A stretch of DNA of 64,000 nt, from assembly GCF_004116455.1 (NCBI RefSeq), contig NZ_PDJU01000002.1, forward strand, positions 186,001 to 250,000, in the 5' to 3' direction. Below, one piece after another: positions 1 through 8,972 of the stretch (the stretch's first letter is position 1; the number at the start of each line of letters is the position of its first letter). A program made the translations under genes and the position numbers. The notes under the pieces are model-generated. The model was not told where the DNA came from. It worked only from the letters and a program-made list of their open reading frames with translations, and searched no databases. The DNA comes from Arcobacter sp. F155. GTDB taxonomy: Bacteria > Campylobacterota > Campylobacteria > Campylobacterales > Arcobacteraceae.

Positions 1-490
1 TATCTGATATTTTAGGAGAACCACATTGCCAATCAAAACCAAAAGAGTCATATCTTATTCCCTCATCATTATTAGGAGCATAAGTTGTTGTTTGCATATA
101 AGTCACATTAGTATTATCTTCAAGTGATTTAAATCCATGAGCTAAACCTTTTGGAATAATTAAGATTTTTCCATTTTCACTTGATAGTTCAATACTAAAA
201 CTCTTACCAAAAGTAGGAGAACCTTTTCTTAAATCTAAAACTACATCTAATATTTTTCCAAAGGGTACATAAACAATTTTTATATGATCATATGGAGGTG
301 TTTGAAAATGCATTCCTCGAATTACATCTTTATGTGAAATTGAATAGTAAGTCTCTTTTATTGAAATATTTAAATTATGTTCTTGAAAAAAATCATTATT
401 AAAAGTTTTAATAAATTTTCCTCTTACATCTTCAAATATCATTGGTTCAAATATTTTTAATCCAGGTATTTTGGTTTCTACTATTTGCAT
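1..490 (-). CDS. rfbC: dTDP-4-dehydrorhamnose 3,5-epimerase family protein (RmlC/RfbC-like), 3' end outside window
   Basis: I read this frame from ATG at 490 to the left edge: 163 codons of a family that is usually about 180 residues, so only the C-terminal tip is missing. Visible RmlC motifs are IRGMHFQ (catalytic His), DVVLDLR, SPTFGKS, IPKGLAHGF and a Tyr-containing stretch VTYMQTTTY. RmlC enzymes epimerise C3/C5 of a 4-keto-6-deoxy sugar nucleotide in the cytoplasm. The start overlaps the rfbG stop by one base (TAATG), so it is translationally coupled to rfbF-rfbG. That context suggests the substrate is CDP-4-keto-6-deoxyglucose rather than the dTDP sugar; this is inference. Confidence 0.88.
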   Translation of the reverse strand, partial: MQIVETKIPGLKIFEPMIFEDVRGKFIKTFNNDFFQEHNLNISIKETYYSISHKDVIRGMHFQTPPYDHIKIVYVPFGKILDVVLDLRKGSPTFGKSFSIELSSENGKILIIPKGLAHGFKSLEDNTNVTYMQTTTYAPNNDEGIRYDSFGFDWQCGSPKISD

Positions 491-1584
491 TAAATTGCCC
501 ACTTTAGTTTTTTTGTTTTTGCAGCTACAATATAAGCTTCTAAATCCTCTTTAGTAAGATTTTTTTCTTCTTCATAAAAAGATTTATACCATTTTACAGT
601 TTTTTCAAAAGTAGTATCACTATCCCAAACATCATTCCATTTTAATAATATATGAGCTTTAGAACAATCTAGTTTTAAAAGATTTGCTTCATGTAAGGCA
701 TTTGGGTCTTGATTTATTTCATAATCAATTTTATCCCAATATTTTTTTACATTTTTTACTACTTGTTCTACAGTTATACTTCCCTCATCACTTGGTCCAA
801 AGTTCCAAGCACTAGCAAACTCTACTTTTTCTTCAAGAAGTTTTTGGCCAATATTTAAATACCCACTTAATGGTTCAAGTACATGTTGCCAAGGTCTTGT
901 AGCATATGGGCTTCGAATACTTACTTTTTTATTTTGAGAAACAGAAAGCATAATATCAGTAATTAATCTATCTTTAGCCCAATCGCCACCACCAATTACA
1001 TTTCCAGCTCTACAAGAAGCAAGAAGAGTATTATGTTTTTTCTTATAATCTTTTATATTAAAATAAGAGTCTCTATATGAGTTTGCCAAGATATCAGCAC
1101 AACCTTTTGATGAACTATAAGGGTCATATCCTCCCATTGGATCATTTTCTCTATATCCCCAAACCCACTCTTTATTTTCATAAGCTTTATCACTTGTAAT
1201 ATTTACAATGGCTTTAACATTAGCCTTTCTACAAGCTTCAAAAACCTTTAATGTACCAATAACATTTGTTTCATATGTTTCAATAGGATTTTCATATGAT
1301 AATCTTACTAAAGGCTGAGCAGCTAAATGAAATACAATATTAGGTTTATACTCTTCAAAAACTTCATTTAATTTATCTAAATTTCTAATATCAGCGATAA
1401 TTGAAGTGATATTTAGATTTAATAAAGAGATATGATTAGGAGTTGTTGGAGCTTCTAAAGAATAACCAATTACATTTGCACCCATCTGTTCTAACCAATA
1501 ACAAAGCCATGAACCTTTAAAGCCAGTATGTCCTGTAACTAAAACTGTTTTATCTTTATATATTCCACTAAATAAGTTTTGCAT
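490..1584 (-). CDS. rfbG: CDP-glucose 4,6-dehydratase
   Basis: Extended short-chain dehydrogenase of 364 residues. It oxidises, dehydrates and reduces CDP-glucose to CDP-4-keto-6-deoxyglucose for LPS or capsule sugars. The N-terminus has the NAD-binding GHTGFKGS loop, and the catalytic YSSSK (YxxxK) lies near residue 157. Typical RfbG segments such as DKAYENKEW and CRAGNVIGGGDWA are present. The frame is open up to 1620, but I place the start at the internal ATG at 1584 because the protein then begins MQNLFSGIYKDKTVLVTG, like family members, and because this ATG overlaps the rfbF stop as TAATG. The same one-base coupling links it to the next gene. Confidence 0.93.
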   Translation of the reverse strand: MQNLFSGIYKDKTVLVTGHTGFKGSWLCYWLEQMGANVIGYSLEAPTTPNHISLLNLNITSIIADIRNLDKLNEVFEEYKPNIVFHLAAQPLVRLSYENPIETYETNVIGTLKVFEACRKANVKAIVNITSDKAYENKEWVWGYRENDPMGGYDPYSSSKGCADILANSYRDSYFNIKDYKKKHNTLLASCRAGNVIGGGDWAKDRLITDIMLSVSQNKKVSIRSPYATRPWQHVLEPLSGYLNIGQKLLEEKVEFASAWNFGPSDEGSITVEQVVKNVKKYWDKIDYEINQDPNALHEANLLKLDCSKAHILLKWNDVWDSDTTFEKTVKWYKSFYEEEKNLTKEDLEAYIVAAKTKKLKWAI

Positions 1585-2357
1585 TACCAAACTTTCCACG
1601 GTGCTTTTTTTGTTTCCCAAAGTTTTTCTAATTGTTGTTTATCTCTTAAAGTATCCATTGGTTTCCAAAAACCATCATGTTTATAAGTATAAATTTCTCC
1701 ATCTTTTGCTAAATTCATTAAAGGTTCTTGTTCAAAAATTGTACTATCTCCTTGTGTGATATAATCAAAAACTTTTGGTTCACATACAAAGAAACCAGCA
1801 TTTATCCAACCACCCTCACCTTTTGGTTTTTCTTTAAATTCAATTACTTGATTATCAGAAGAGATTTCTAATGCTCCAAATCTTGCATCTGGTTGGGCAG
1901 ATGTCATTGTCATTGCTTTTCCATGAGATTTATGAAACTCTACTAATTCTTCTATATTAATATCACTTACTCCATCTCCATAAGTTAACATAAAAGGTTC
2001 ATTTCCTACAAAATCTTGTGCTCTTTTTACTCTTCCCCCTGTCATACTATCAATTCCTGTATCAAGAAGTGTGATTTTCCAAGGTTCACTAGAATTATTT
2101 AATACTTCCATTTTTCCTGTTGAAATATCAAGTGTTACATCACTTTGATGTAAAAAATAGTTTGCAAAATATTCCTTAATATAGTAACCTTTGTATCCAA
2201 GTAAGATTACAAATTCATTAAATCCATATTTTGAGTAAATTTTCATAATATGCCATAGAATAGGTTTTCCTCCAACTTCAACCATAGGTTTTGGTCTTAA
2301 ATCTGTCTCTTCTGCTAATCTTGTTCCTAATCCACCAGCTAATAATAATACTTTCAT
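1584..2357 (-). CDS. rfbF: Glucose-1-phosphate cytidylyltransferase
   Basis: Makes CDP-glucose from CTP and glucose-1-phosphate, the first committed step of CDP-6-deoxy and 3,6-dideoxyhexose synthesis. The protein has 257 residues, the usual family length. It opens with the nucleotidyltransferase signature LLAGGLGTRLAEET followed by RPKPMVEVGGKPILWHIM; YGDGVSDI carries the metal-binding Asp, and INAGFFVCEP is the sugar-binding segment. It lies between a YrbL-like gene (14 bp upstream) and rfbG (1-base overlap). No partner for completing abequose, paratose or tyvelose is visible inside the window; it may lie to the left of base 1. Confidence 0.94.
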   Translation of the reverse strand: MKVLLLAGGLGTRLAEETDLRPKPMVEVGGKPILWHIMKIYSKYGFNEFVILLGYKGYYIKEYFANYFLHQSDVTLDISTGKMEVLNNSSEPWKITLLDTGIDSMTGGRVKRAQDFVGNEPFMLTYGDGVSDINIEELVEFHKSHGKAMTMTSAQPDARFGALEISSDNQVIEFKEKPKGEGGWINAGFFVCEPKVFDYITQGDSTIFEQEPLMNLAKDGEIYTYKHDGFWKPMDTLRDKQQLEKLWETKKAPWKVW

Positions 2358-2371
2358 TTTTTACCTTTCTA

Positions 2372-2935
2372 CTATTTTAATAAATATTTATTTACAAATT
2401 TTTCCCATCTTCTACTAATTCGTCCTCTTGCAAAATATGGAATTTTATTTGGCAAAGTAAAATGAGATACATCTCCTAAGCCATCAATTAAAACTAAATC
2501 AAAATCTGTTTCGCTATTTTTTCTAAGCAATATATTTTTAGGCATCATTCCATAATTAAAAATAATACAGTTATCCAAAAAATATTGTCTATACTCTTCT
2601 AACTCTTTTTGATAAGCTTCTACACCATTCTCTTTCAGATAAAAAGCAAAACTTTTAGAAACTTCACCATCATAATCACGAATCAGTTCAATAACAAACC
2701 CAGGTCCCTTATTAGTTTCAACTTCACCATAAAACTTAGGTAGATGTTTAAAGTTTTTCATTCCTCTTTTTTCTAACTCTTTATAATAAGAGATTTCTTT
2801 TTGTGACTGCTTACTCTCTTGTCTTTGGTTACCTTCATAAGTCACTTTTACTGTTTTGTTATCATCTTCAGGGTGCACATATATTGCTCTTTCATTACCC
2901 TTTGCTATAAAATCTTCATCTTTTAAAAATAACAC
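2372..2935 (-). CDS. YrbL family (PhoP regulatory network) kinase-like protein, copy 1
   Basis: The protein has 187 residues and recognisable YrbL-family features: a start of the form IAKGNERAIYVHPEDDNKTVKV (split nucleotide-loop-like region), FYGEVETNKGPGFVIELIRDYDG in the middle, and NYGMMPKNILL plus LVLIDGLGD near residues 130-155. The last two resemble the catalytic loop and the DFG-like Asp of kinase folds. The biochemical role of YrbL is not known; in enterobacteria it is a PhoP-regulon member. Sitting among sugar-nucleotide and glycosyltransferase genes it may phosphorylate or otherwise modify a glycan or lipid, which is inference. A second, divergent copy lies at 5913-6515. Confidence 0.8.
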   Translation of the reverse strand: MLFLKDEDFIAKGNERAIYVHPEDDNKTVKVTYEGNQRQESKQSQKEISYYKELEKRGMKNFKHLPKFYGEVETNKGPGFVIELIRDYDGEVSKSFAFYLKENGVEAYQKELEEYRQYFLDNCIIFNYGMMPKNILLRKNSETDFDLVLIDGLGDVSHFTLPNKIPYFARGRISRRWEKFVNKYLLK

Positions 2936-2943
2936 TTATTCTC

Positions 2944-4041
2944 CTAAAGTTGGCTAAAAAATTCACTTAGTTTATCAAACTGTTTTTTATTATCAAAAAG
3001 CTCTTCTGCTTTTTTCTGACCTGCTTTTGCAAGCTCTTTTCTTAAAGTTTCATCTTTATATAACTTCTCTATTTTTAAAGCTAAATTTTCATAGTTTCCA
3101 CTTTCAAATAGTAAGCCAGTTTTCTCATCATCTATTATTTCTAAAACTCCACCAGAGTTTGAACCAATAACACAGCTACCATTTCTCATAGCTTCAATGG
3201 TAACTAAACCAAAAGTTTCATTTTTTGAAGTCATTAAAACTACATCACAAGCTTGCATAAACTTATGTGGCTCTTTTGTAAAACCTACAAATAAAACTTG
3301 TTCTTCTAAATTAAAATCTATAACTCTTTGTTTTAATTGCTGTAAATACTCATCACTCATGGCATGACCCACAATATATGCTTTGATATTTAAATTTTTC
3401 TCTTTTAAAAGTTTCATAGCTTCTATAAGTAGATGTTGTCCTTTAAACTCATTGATTCTTCCAATAAGTCCTAACATAAAAGAGTCTGCTACTTGTAACT
3501 CTTTTTTAAACTCCTTTATTTCTTCAGCATTTAAAGCTTTGCTTTCATTTGCCCCAAGATATAAAGTTAAAGTTTTAGGTCTAATATTTTGAGGAATAAA
3601 CTTTTTTATTTGCTCTTCTAAAGCTTTTGTAACACAAATAATTGTATCAATATTTTTATATAAAAATTTATGATAAAAATCACTTTTAAATCTTGTCATT
3701 GTCATATGTCTTGTTTGTACAATCTTTGGTTTTCTTTTTGAAAAAATTTTAGAAAGAACAACAATAGGAAGATCCTTTGTCCAATGAAGATGAATAGTAT
3801 CAATATTTTGTTTATCAATGATTTTTGCTAATTTTAAAGATGCACTTATAGAAAAACTACTTTTTCTATTTATTTCAAACTTTTGAACATCTTGAATGAA
3901 ATCTTTTAGTTTTGATTTTGAAGCGACTACACACGAAACATCAAAACTCTTTGATAGTTCATTTGTACATCTACTCATATAAAGTTCTAAACCACCTAAA
4001 TCAGGAGATAAACAAACTTCTAAAATCTTTTTATTTTTCAT
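2944..4041 (-). CDS. Glycosyltransferase family 4 (GT-B)
   Basis: Retaining sugar transferase of 365 residues, probably adding a sugar to the LPS core or O-chain at the inner membrane. The N-terminal half has the acceptor-side start ILEVCLSPDLGGLELYMSR. The C-terminal half has LIGRINEFKGQHLLIEA and the nucleotide-sugar EX7E motif in ETFGLVTIEAMRNG. The open frame extends to a TTG at 4056, but the ATG at 4041 gives the normal family start. It overlaps the upstream GT2 gene by about 11 bases, so both are in one operon. The sugar and acceptor cannot be deduced from sequence. Confidence 0.85.
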   Translation of the reverse strand: MKNKKILEVCLSPDLGGLELYMSRCTNELSKSFDVSCVVASKSKLKDFIQDVQKFEINRKSSFSISASLKLAKIIDKQNIDTIHLHWTKDLPIVVLSKIFSKRKPKIVQTRHMTMTRFKSDFYHKFLYKNIDTIICVTKALEEQIKKFIPQNIRPKTLTLYLGANESKALNAEEIKEFKKELQVADSFMLGLIGRINEFKGQHLLIEAMKLLKEKNLNIKAYIVGHAMSDEYLQQLKQRVIDFNLEEQVLFVGFTKEPHKFMQACDVVLMTSKNETFGLVTIEAMRNGSCVIGSNSGGVLEIIDDEKTGLLFESGNYENLALKIEKLYKDETLRKELAKAGQKKAEELFDNKKQFDKLSEFFSQL

Positions 4042-4774
4042 TCTTTTGCATCTCAAGCATTAAAGCATATTTCATATAAGAGCTATATGCAGAAATTACA
4101 GCAACATTCCAACCATGAATCCCATGAAAAGCTCCACCTTTTAGAACTAAAGCTTTAAATAAAGCCCCTACTCCGTGAACAAAAGGGTCTAAAGAGTTTG
4201 CTCTTTTTCCTGCATCATATGAAATTTGAGCCCCTCTTTTGATAAATTTTTCAGTTGTTCTTATCATCTGCACATAATCTTCATAAGAGTAATGAAGCAT
4301 ATCAGCTTTTAAATCACAAATATTTTTAGCTTCAACTTTTGCATGACCTTTTAATTTTGAATATCCACACTTGTTTCTATTATAAAGTCTTGTTACTCTA
4401 TCTGGATACCAAAGTTTGATAAAGTTGTCTCCTACATAAGTCTTTCTAGCAAAAGAAAAACCATCATATTCTGTATTATCTAAATCAAGTTTTTTAATCT
4501 CTTCAATTGCATTTAAATCTAATCTCTCATCAGCATCAATACTTAGTACCCAATCATATTTTGCAAGTGGCTCACCAAAGGCTTTTTGAGGGCCATCTCC
4601 TAAATACTCTTGTTTTATAACTTTTGCACCTAAACTTTCAGCAATTTCACAAGTTCTATCAGTACTTAATGAGTCAACTACTAAAACCTCATCACAAACT
4701 TCTTGTACGGATTTTATTACAGCCTCTATATTTTTTTCTTCATTTAATGTAATTATATTTGCAGTGATTTTCAA
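4031..4774 (-). CDS. Glycosyltransferase family 2, WaaE/KdtX-like LPS core transferase
   Basis: GT-A enzyme with the N-terminal ITLNEEKNIEAVIKSV, VVDSLSTDRT and the metal-binding DADERLD (DxD). Its overall pattern matches the beta-glucosyltransferase WaaE group that extends the LPS inner core. The frame is open to an ATG at 4816, but a TATAAT box on this strand at 4809-4804 would place transcription start downstream of that ATG. A TTG at 4774 with AAGG nine bases upstream gives a protein of 247 residues starting right at the fold, so I use it. It is the first gene of the minus-strand glycan operon and diverges from the GT4 gene at 4860. Confidence 0.85.
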   Translation of the reverse strand: MKITANIITLNEEKNIEAVIKSVQEVCDEVLVVDSLSTDRTCEIAESLGAKVIKQEYLGDGPQKAFGEPLAKYDWVLSIDADERLDLNAIEEIKKLDLDNTEYDGFSFARKTYVGDNFIKLWYPDRVTRLYNRNKCGYSKLKGHAKVEAKNICDLKADMLHYSYEDYVQMIRTTEKFIKRGAQISYDAGKRANSLDPFVHGVGALFKALVLKGGAFHGIHGWNVAVISAYSSYMKYALMLEMQKNEK

Positions 4775-4803
4775 ATCTTGCGACCTTATCTTAAAATAGT
4801 ATA

Positions 4804-4838
4804 TATTATATAACAAGTTTAATTTAAATTCGATATAA
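4804..4838. promoter_or_regulatory. Divergent promoter pair between two glycosyltransferase genes
   Basis: TATAAT occurs on the plus strand at 4833-4838, 22 bases before the ATG at 4860, and on the minus strand at 4809-4804, 30 bases before the TTG at 4774. No clear -35 boxes are seen, as is common for sigma70 promoters in Campylobacterota. The minus-strand box is the main argument for the TTG start of the WaaE-like gene. Confidence 0.5.
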
Positions 4839-4859
4839 TCGCCTTTTTAAAGGTAATTA

Positions 4860-5930
4860 ATGAAACAAAAAACTGCAGTTATATGTCTATCAAGAGTAAA
4901 TGGAGGAATGGAATTAGCCTCTGTTAAATTAGCAAGATTATTAAGTAGTGAAGTTGAAGTTGAGTTTATAGCGAGGGATAATAGTTATATTCTAAATAAA
5001 GAAGAACACTTTAAAGGCTTTAATATAAAAGTACATGAAGTAACATTTTCTAGTAATTTTAGTTTTAAATTAATAAAAAGTGTTAGAGAGATATTAATCA
5101 ATAGCCAAATTAAAAATGTTATCTTCTTAGGTGCTTCAGAGATGAAATCTCTTTATTTTGCAGCCCTTGGCTTAGATATAAATTTTATTATTAGACAAGG
5201 TTCTAAAAAAACTACTTCAAAAAAAGATATTTTTCATAAACTATTTTATAGTAAGGTTAACTATTTTGTTGGAAATTGCGAGTATATGAAGCAAAATATA
5301 ATTGATATTTTACCAATTGCTAAAAATGCACAAGTAAAGAGAATTTACTCTTCTTTAAGACTTGAAAAAAATATATCATTTAAAGAATTTAATAATAAAA
5401 TTGACTTAGTTCACGTGGGAAGGGTTCATCCAGGAAAAGGTCAATTTGAAGCTATAAAAGCTTGTGATATTTTATTTAAAAATGGTTTTGATTTTAACTT
5501 AAAACTCTTAGGAGATATCCAAGATAAAAACTATTTTGAAAAGATAAATAACTATCTTGAAACTCTTGAATATAAATCAAAAATAGAGTTTGTAGGATAT
5601 ACAAGTGAAGTAAAAAAATATCTTCAAGAAAGTGATGTTTTTATCTTCCCAAGTTTAGGAGAAGGTATGAGTAACGCTATTATTGAATCACTTGGATTTG
5701 GACTTATTCCAATTATCTACAATGATACCTCTTCTCCTGAATTTAAAGATTTAGGTTTTCATATTCATTTAACTTCAAATAACAGTGTTGAAGAACTTGA
5801 AAGTATTGTATTAAATGTAGCTAAGAATTTAAAAGAAGAAAAAATAAAAGCAATGCAAAATCATCCAAAAGCTTTAGAGGTTTTTGCATTACAAAGAGAA
5901 CAAAGGGAGTATTTAGAGCTTCTTATTTAA
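4860..5930 (+). CDS. Glycosyltransferase family 4 (GT-B), divergent gene
   Basis: The protein has 356 residues. The C-terminal nucleotide-sugar domain shows VHVGRVHPGKGQFEAI, VIFVGYTSE-type segments and the EX7E motif in EGMSNAIIESLG; the N-terminus SRVNGGMELASVKLAR is the usual acceptor-side glycine loop. The start has AAAGG six bases upstream. This is the only plus-strand gene in the LPS block and has its own promoter. Its last 18 bases overlap the 3' end of the convergent YrbL-like gene. Donor and acceptor sugars are unknown. Confidence 0.84.
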   Translation: MKQKTAVICLSRVNGGMELASVKLARLLSSEVEVEFIARDNSYILNKEEHFKGFNIKVHEVTFSSNFSFKLIKSVREILINSQIKNVIFLGASEMKSLYFAALGLDINFIIRQGSKKTTSKKDIFHKLFYSKVNYFVGNCEYMKQNIIDILPIAKNAQVKRIYSSLRLEKNISFKEFNNKIDLVHVGRVHPGKGQFEAIKACDILFKNGFDFNLKLLGDIQDKNYFEKINNYLETLEYKSKIEFVGYTSEVKKYLQESDVFIFPSLGEGMSNAIIESLGFGLIPIIYNDTSSPEFKDLGFHIHLTSNNSVEELESIVLNVAKNLKEEKIKAMQNHPKALEVFALQREQREYLELLI

Positions 5931-6515
5931 TAAACTTAAAAAATATTTATTAAAAGAGTATTTATGAGGCAAAGACTCTTCAAATCTTTTCCACAATCTT
6001 TTTATCTTTTTTTGAGTAAATAAAGGGATATATTTTGAAAAAGGTAAAAAGTCATTATTTACTACCCCATCAATTAAAATAAGTCTAGCTTCATTTTCAT
6101 TTATTTTTTGATAAAGCATATTTTTTGTATTTAAATCTTTTACTACGATATTCTCTTTTAGGGTATATTGTTTTAAATCTTCAAGAAGTTTTATTGGAGT
6201 TATTAAAGTTTTTGTTTTTTCATCTTTTTGTAAATAAAAAGATAAAGTTTTAGAAACATTTCCATCATAATCTCTAACTAAATCAAAGACTTCACCCTTT
6301 CCAAGAGAGGTATCTATGCTACCATAATATTTTGCTAAAAAATCCCAAGAGATTTCTCTTTTTTGTAAGAATTTATAATATTTAATCTCTTTTATAGTCT
6401 CAGAATAATCATTTGAATGAGTTATTTTTATACATTTATTTAAATCCATTGGGTGAACAAAACAACTTCGATTTGTTCCTTTTCCAATTGGTTCAATACT
6501 GTTTAAATCAATCAT
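5913..6515 (-). CDS. YrbL family kinase-like protein, copy 2
   Basis: The protein has 200 residues and the same architecture as the copy at 2372: IGKGTNRSCFVHPMDLNKCIKI at the N-terminus, YGSIDTSLGKGEVFDLVRDYDGNVSKTLSFYL in the middle, and VVKDLNTKNMLY plus LILIDGVVN as kinase-like catalytic and metal-loop motifs. Here the loop keeps an Asp (KDLNTKN) and looks more like an active kinase than copy 1, where the loop reads NYGMMPKN. The start overlaps the stop of the upstream GT4 gene by 4 bases, so they are co-translated. A role in modifying LPS or its intermediates is inferred from context only. Confidence 0.78.
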   Translation of the reverse strand: MIDLNSIEPIGKGTNRSCFVHPMDLNKCIKITHSNDYSETIKEIKYYKFLQKREISWDFLAKYYGSIDTSLGKGEVFDLVRDYDGNVSKTLSFYLQKDEKTKTLITPIKLLEDLKQYTLKENIVVKDLNTKNMLYQKINENEARLILIDGVVNNDFLPFSKYIPLFTQKKIKRLWKRFEESLPHKYSFNKYFLSLLNKKL

Positions 6516-7633
6516 TTAGAACTTTGAATATAATCTAAAATCTTTTGTGCTCTTGCACTCCAAGTATGATAATTTAAAAACTTTTCATAGGCATTATTTG
6601 CTAGTTTTTCTCTTTTTTCTTTATCTTCAACCAATTCATTAACTGCATTTTCCCAAGCATTTATATCTGAACTATTAACTAATAAAGCACATTCATCATT
6701 TAAAGCTTCATATACAACTTTAAAATTTGAACAAATAATTGCTTTTTTTGAAGACATATATTCAAAAAGTTTAATAGGAGACATATATTTACTTGACCTA
6801 TTTCCTTCATTATCACTTTGATAAGGAGCTAAAAGAATATCACACATATTTCTATATTTATAAGTCTCTTTAGGTTCTACAAAACCATGGAAAATAAGAT
6901 TCTCTAAATTTTCTTTTGATTTCCAAAATTCAATATCTTTATCTTTTCCACCAATAATATGAAAAGTTGCATCTGGAATCTTTTTTGCTAACTCAATAAT
7001 AATATCAATTCCTCTTCCTTTAAAAAGGCTTCCTACATATCCAATTTGAACTCTATTTTTATCTAAAGTTATACTTGAAGGTATTTTATCATCAGGAATA
7101 ATATTTGTACCATTACTTGCTGCTAAAACTGAATCTAAACTAATATTACAACTTTTATTGTACATCTTTTTAAGTTCATTAGAGTTCACAACTAGCTTTG
7201 CTTTGTTTTGATTATTTTTAATAAACTTATCAAAGAAAAAGTCATTAAAATCTTTTCCATCATAAGGTTCATGTTTTTCAAAAAGAGAAAAATATCCACT
7301 TTTTTGAGTTAAATAAAAAGCAAACATATCATCTCTTCCATAAACAATATCAGGATTAATTTTTTGAACCTCTTTTAAACATTTATATGAATAAATTCTT
7401 TTTTTAAGATATTTAATATTAGGAGAAAAAAGCTTTTTTAACTCAAAGTTTTTTTCAACTCCATAATATTCAAATAAATCCTCTATATTTTTTTCTTCAA
7501 GTTTTTTTGTCCAAGGAGCTAAAAGAGTAACCTCATGTCCTAAAGATGCAAAGGCATTACACATCTTCATTACATGAATACTATTTGCTGTTCTTGAAGG
7601 GATTATTGATCTTGAGATATATACTATTTTCAT
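6512..7633 (-). CDS. Glycosyltransferase family 4 (GT-B)
   Basis: The protein has 373 residues. N-terminal SRSIIPSRTANSIHVMKMCNAF is the acceptor-side start seen in family 4; the C-terminal half shows IGYVGSLFKGRGIDIIIELA, the domain's donor-side IIGGKD and SPIKLFEYMSSKKAIICS. The region where EX7E is expected reads less canonically (NRSSKYMSPIKLFEYM), so the sugar-binding site may differ from the other two GT4 enzymes here. It is separated by 7 bases from the ligase gene upstream and overlaps the YrbL gene downstream. Confidence 0.82.
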   Translation of the reverse strand: MKIVYISRSIIPSRTANSIHVMKMCNAFASLGHEVTLLAPWTKKLEEKNIEDLFEYYGVEKNFELKKLFSPNIKYLKKRIYSYKCLKEVQKINPDIVYGRDDMFAFYLTQKSGYFSLFEKHEPYDGKDFNDFFFDKFIKNNQNKAKLVVNSNELKKMYNKSCNISLDSVLAASNGTNIIPDDKIPSSITLDKNRVQIGYVGSLFKGRGIDIIIELAKKIPDATFHIIGGKDKDIEFWKSKENLENLIFHGFVEPKETYKYRNMCDILLAPYQSDNEGNRSSKYMSPIKLFEYMSSKKAIICSNFKVVYEALNDECALLVNSSDINAWENAVNELVEDKEKREKLANNAYEKFLNYHTWSARAQKILDYIQSSK

Positions 7634-7640
7634 TTTTTTC

Positions 7641-8972
7641 CTATCTTGTTATACCTATAATTAAAAATAAAATAACAAAAGTACTATATTTTAGAAATAC
7701 TTTTTTATCAAAATTTTTAAAAGTAATATTTTGCTCTTTATTTGCAATCATTGCTGAAATTAAAACTACTATTAATGGTAATTCAAAAGTTCCGTAAAAC
7801 ATTCCTCCTGCCATAAAGACTAAAGTAGAAGCCACTAAAATAACAATTATATCTTTTTTTTCTCTTGATATATTTTTATAACTTAACAAAGAGTATATTA
7901 AAAAGAAAAAAGAAGCTAAGCCAATAATTCCTATTTGCATTGGAATTTGTACATATACATTGTGAGGTTTTGCAATTTCTCGTAATCTTTTTTCTTCATC
8001 TGGAATTTTTGCTCTAAGCAAATCCATATGATCCCCTGTTCCAACACCAAATAAAAAGTTTTCTTTTATTACTTCAATTGAATATATTGTTAAACCTATT
8101 CTTTGTGCTGTTGAACCATTTTTATAATACTCTTTATTTTCAATACCTTTTTGAAAATTAATAAAAGCTCTATCTATTCTTTGATTTACTGTTTCAGAAA
8201 AACTATAAATAGATAAACAAACAATAAAAACTAAAAAAACTGAAGATAATAGAAGTTTTATATTCTCTCTATAAGTGATTACTATCGTAATAAAAATTAC
8301 TACAACTAAAGTCATATATCCTGTTCTACTTGCTATAAATGACATATTTACTAAAGCAAAAACTAATCCTACAAAAGCAATAATTTTTTTAAATTTTTCT
8401 TCATTTTTAAAATTTAAAATATAATAAAGCAAAAAGCCTACAACAAAAGAAATTCCAACACCATGTTCTCCATGAGCTAAAAATGGTGCTGGGCTATAAG
8501 CAAAAGTTTCCCAAATCTCATATTTCCCAATTGTGAACACATAAGGTAAAATTTGAAGATGAACTAAATATGAAAAAAGAATAGAAACAAACATTCCAAT
8601 TATAAATGCTAGGAAAATTCGAAGAACAAATCTTATATCTAAAAAAGATAAAAAAACTAAAGGGAAAAGAAGATACTTTAACCTATCCATTTGATCTTTA
8701 CCATAATCAATATTATCCGTATATATCATTCCTATTGCATGTAAAGCATAAAATATTAAAAAAGCTTGAACTATTCTATTTGAAAAAGCCTCTTTTAAAT
8801 AAAACCAGTAGTCTCTTCTATATATAAAAAGTGCTAACATTGTAAAAAATAAAGAACTCTTCGCTCCATTATGTATAGGAATTAAAAAAGCATATAAAAC
8901 TAAAAGGTGATTAAGCCAAAGAGTAATTTTATCTTTAGTATTTTGAGAAGGTGCTCTTAAAATATTTGTCAT
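7641..8972 (-). CDS. waaL: O-antigen ligase family protein (WaaL-like)
   Basis: Polytopic inner-membrane protein of 443 residues with about eleven hydrophobic segments. It carries the O-antigen ligase (Wzy_C) signature: a conserved Arg in FIASRTGYMTL before the large periplasmic loop and a conserved His in AKPHNVYVQIPMQIGIIG after it. WaaL joins undecaprenyl-linked O-chains to the lipid A core; polymerases of the Wzy type share this fold, so the exact role is inferred from the surrounding core and lipid A genes. The start overlaps the stop of the transferase gene upstream by 4 bases. Confidence 0.82.
   Translation of the reverse strand: MTNILRAPSQNTKDKITLWLNHLLVLYAFLIPIHNGAKSSLFFTMLALFIYRRDYWFYLKEAFSNRIVQAFLIFYALHAIGMIYTDNIDYGKDQMDRLKYLLFPLVFLSFLDIRFVLRIFLAFIIGMFVSILFSYLVHLQILPYVFTIGKYEIWETFAYSPAPFLAHGEHGVGISFVVGFLLYYILNFKNEEKFKKIIAFVGLVFALVNMSFIASRTGYMTLVVVIFITIVITYRENIKLLLSSVFLVFIVCLSIYSFSETVNQRIDRAFINFQKGIENKEYYKNGSTAQRIGLTIYSIEVIKENFLFGVGTGDHMDLLRAKIPDEEKRLREIAKPHNVYVQIPMQIGIIGLASFFFLIYSLLSYKNISREKKDIIVILVASTLVFMAGGMFYGTFELPLIVVLISAMIANKEQNITFKNFDKKVFLKYSTFVILFLIIGITR

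Noticed and set aside
490-1620. rfbG starting at the ATG at 1620
   Set aside because: This adds 12 residues that overlap rfbF and are not typical of the family; the ATG at 1584 overlaps the rfbF stop like the next junction does.
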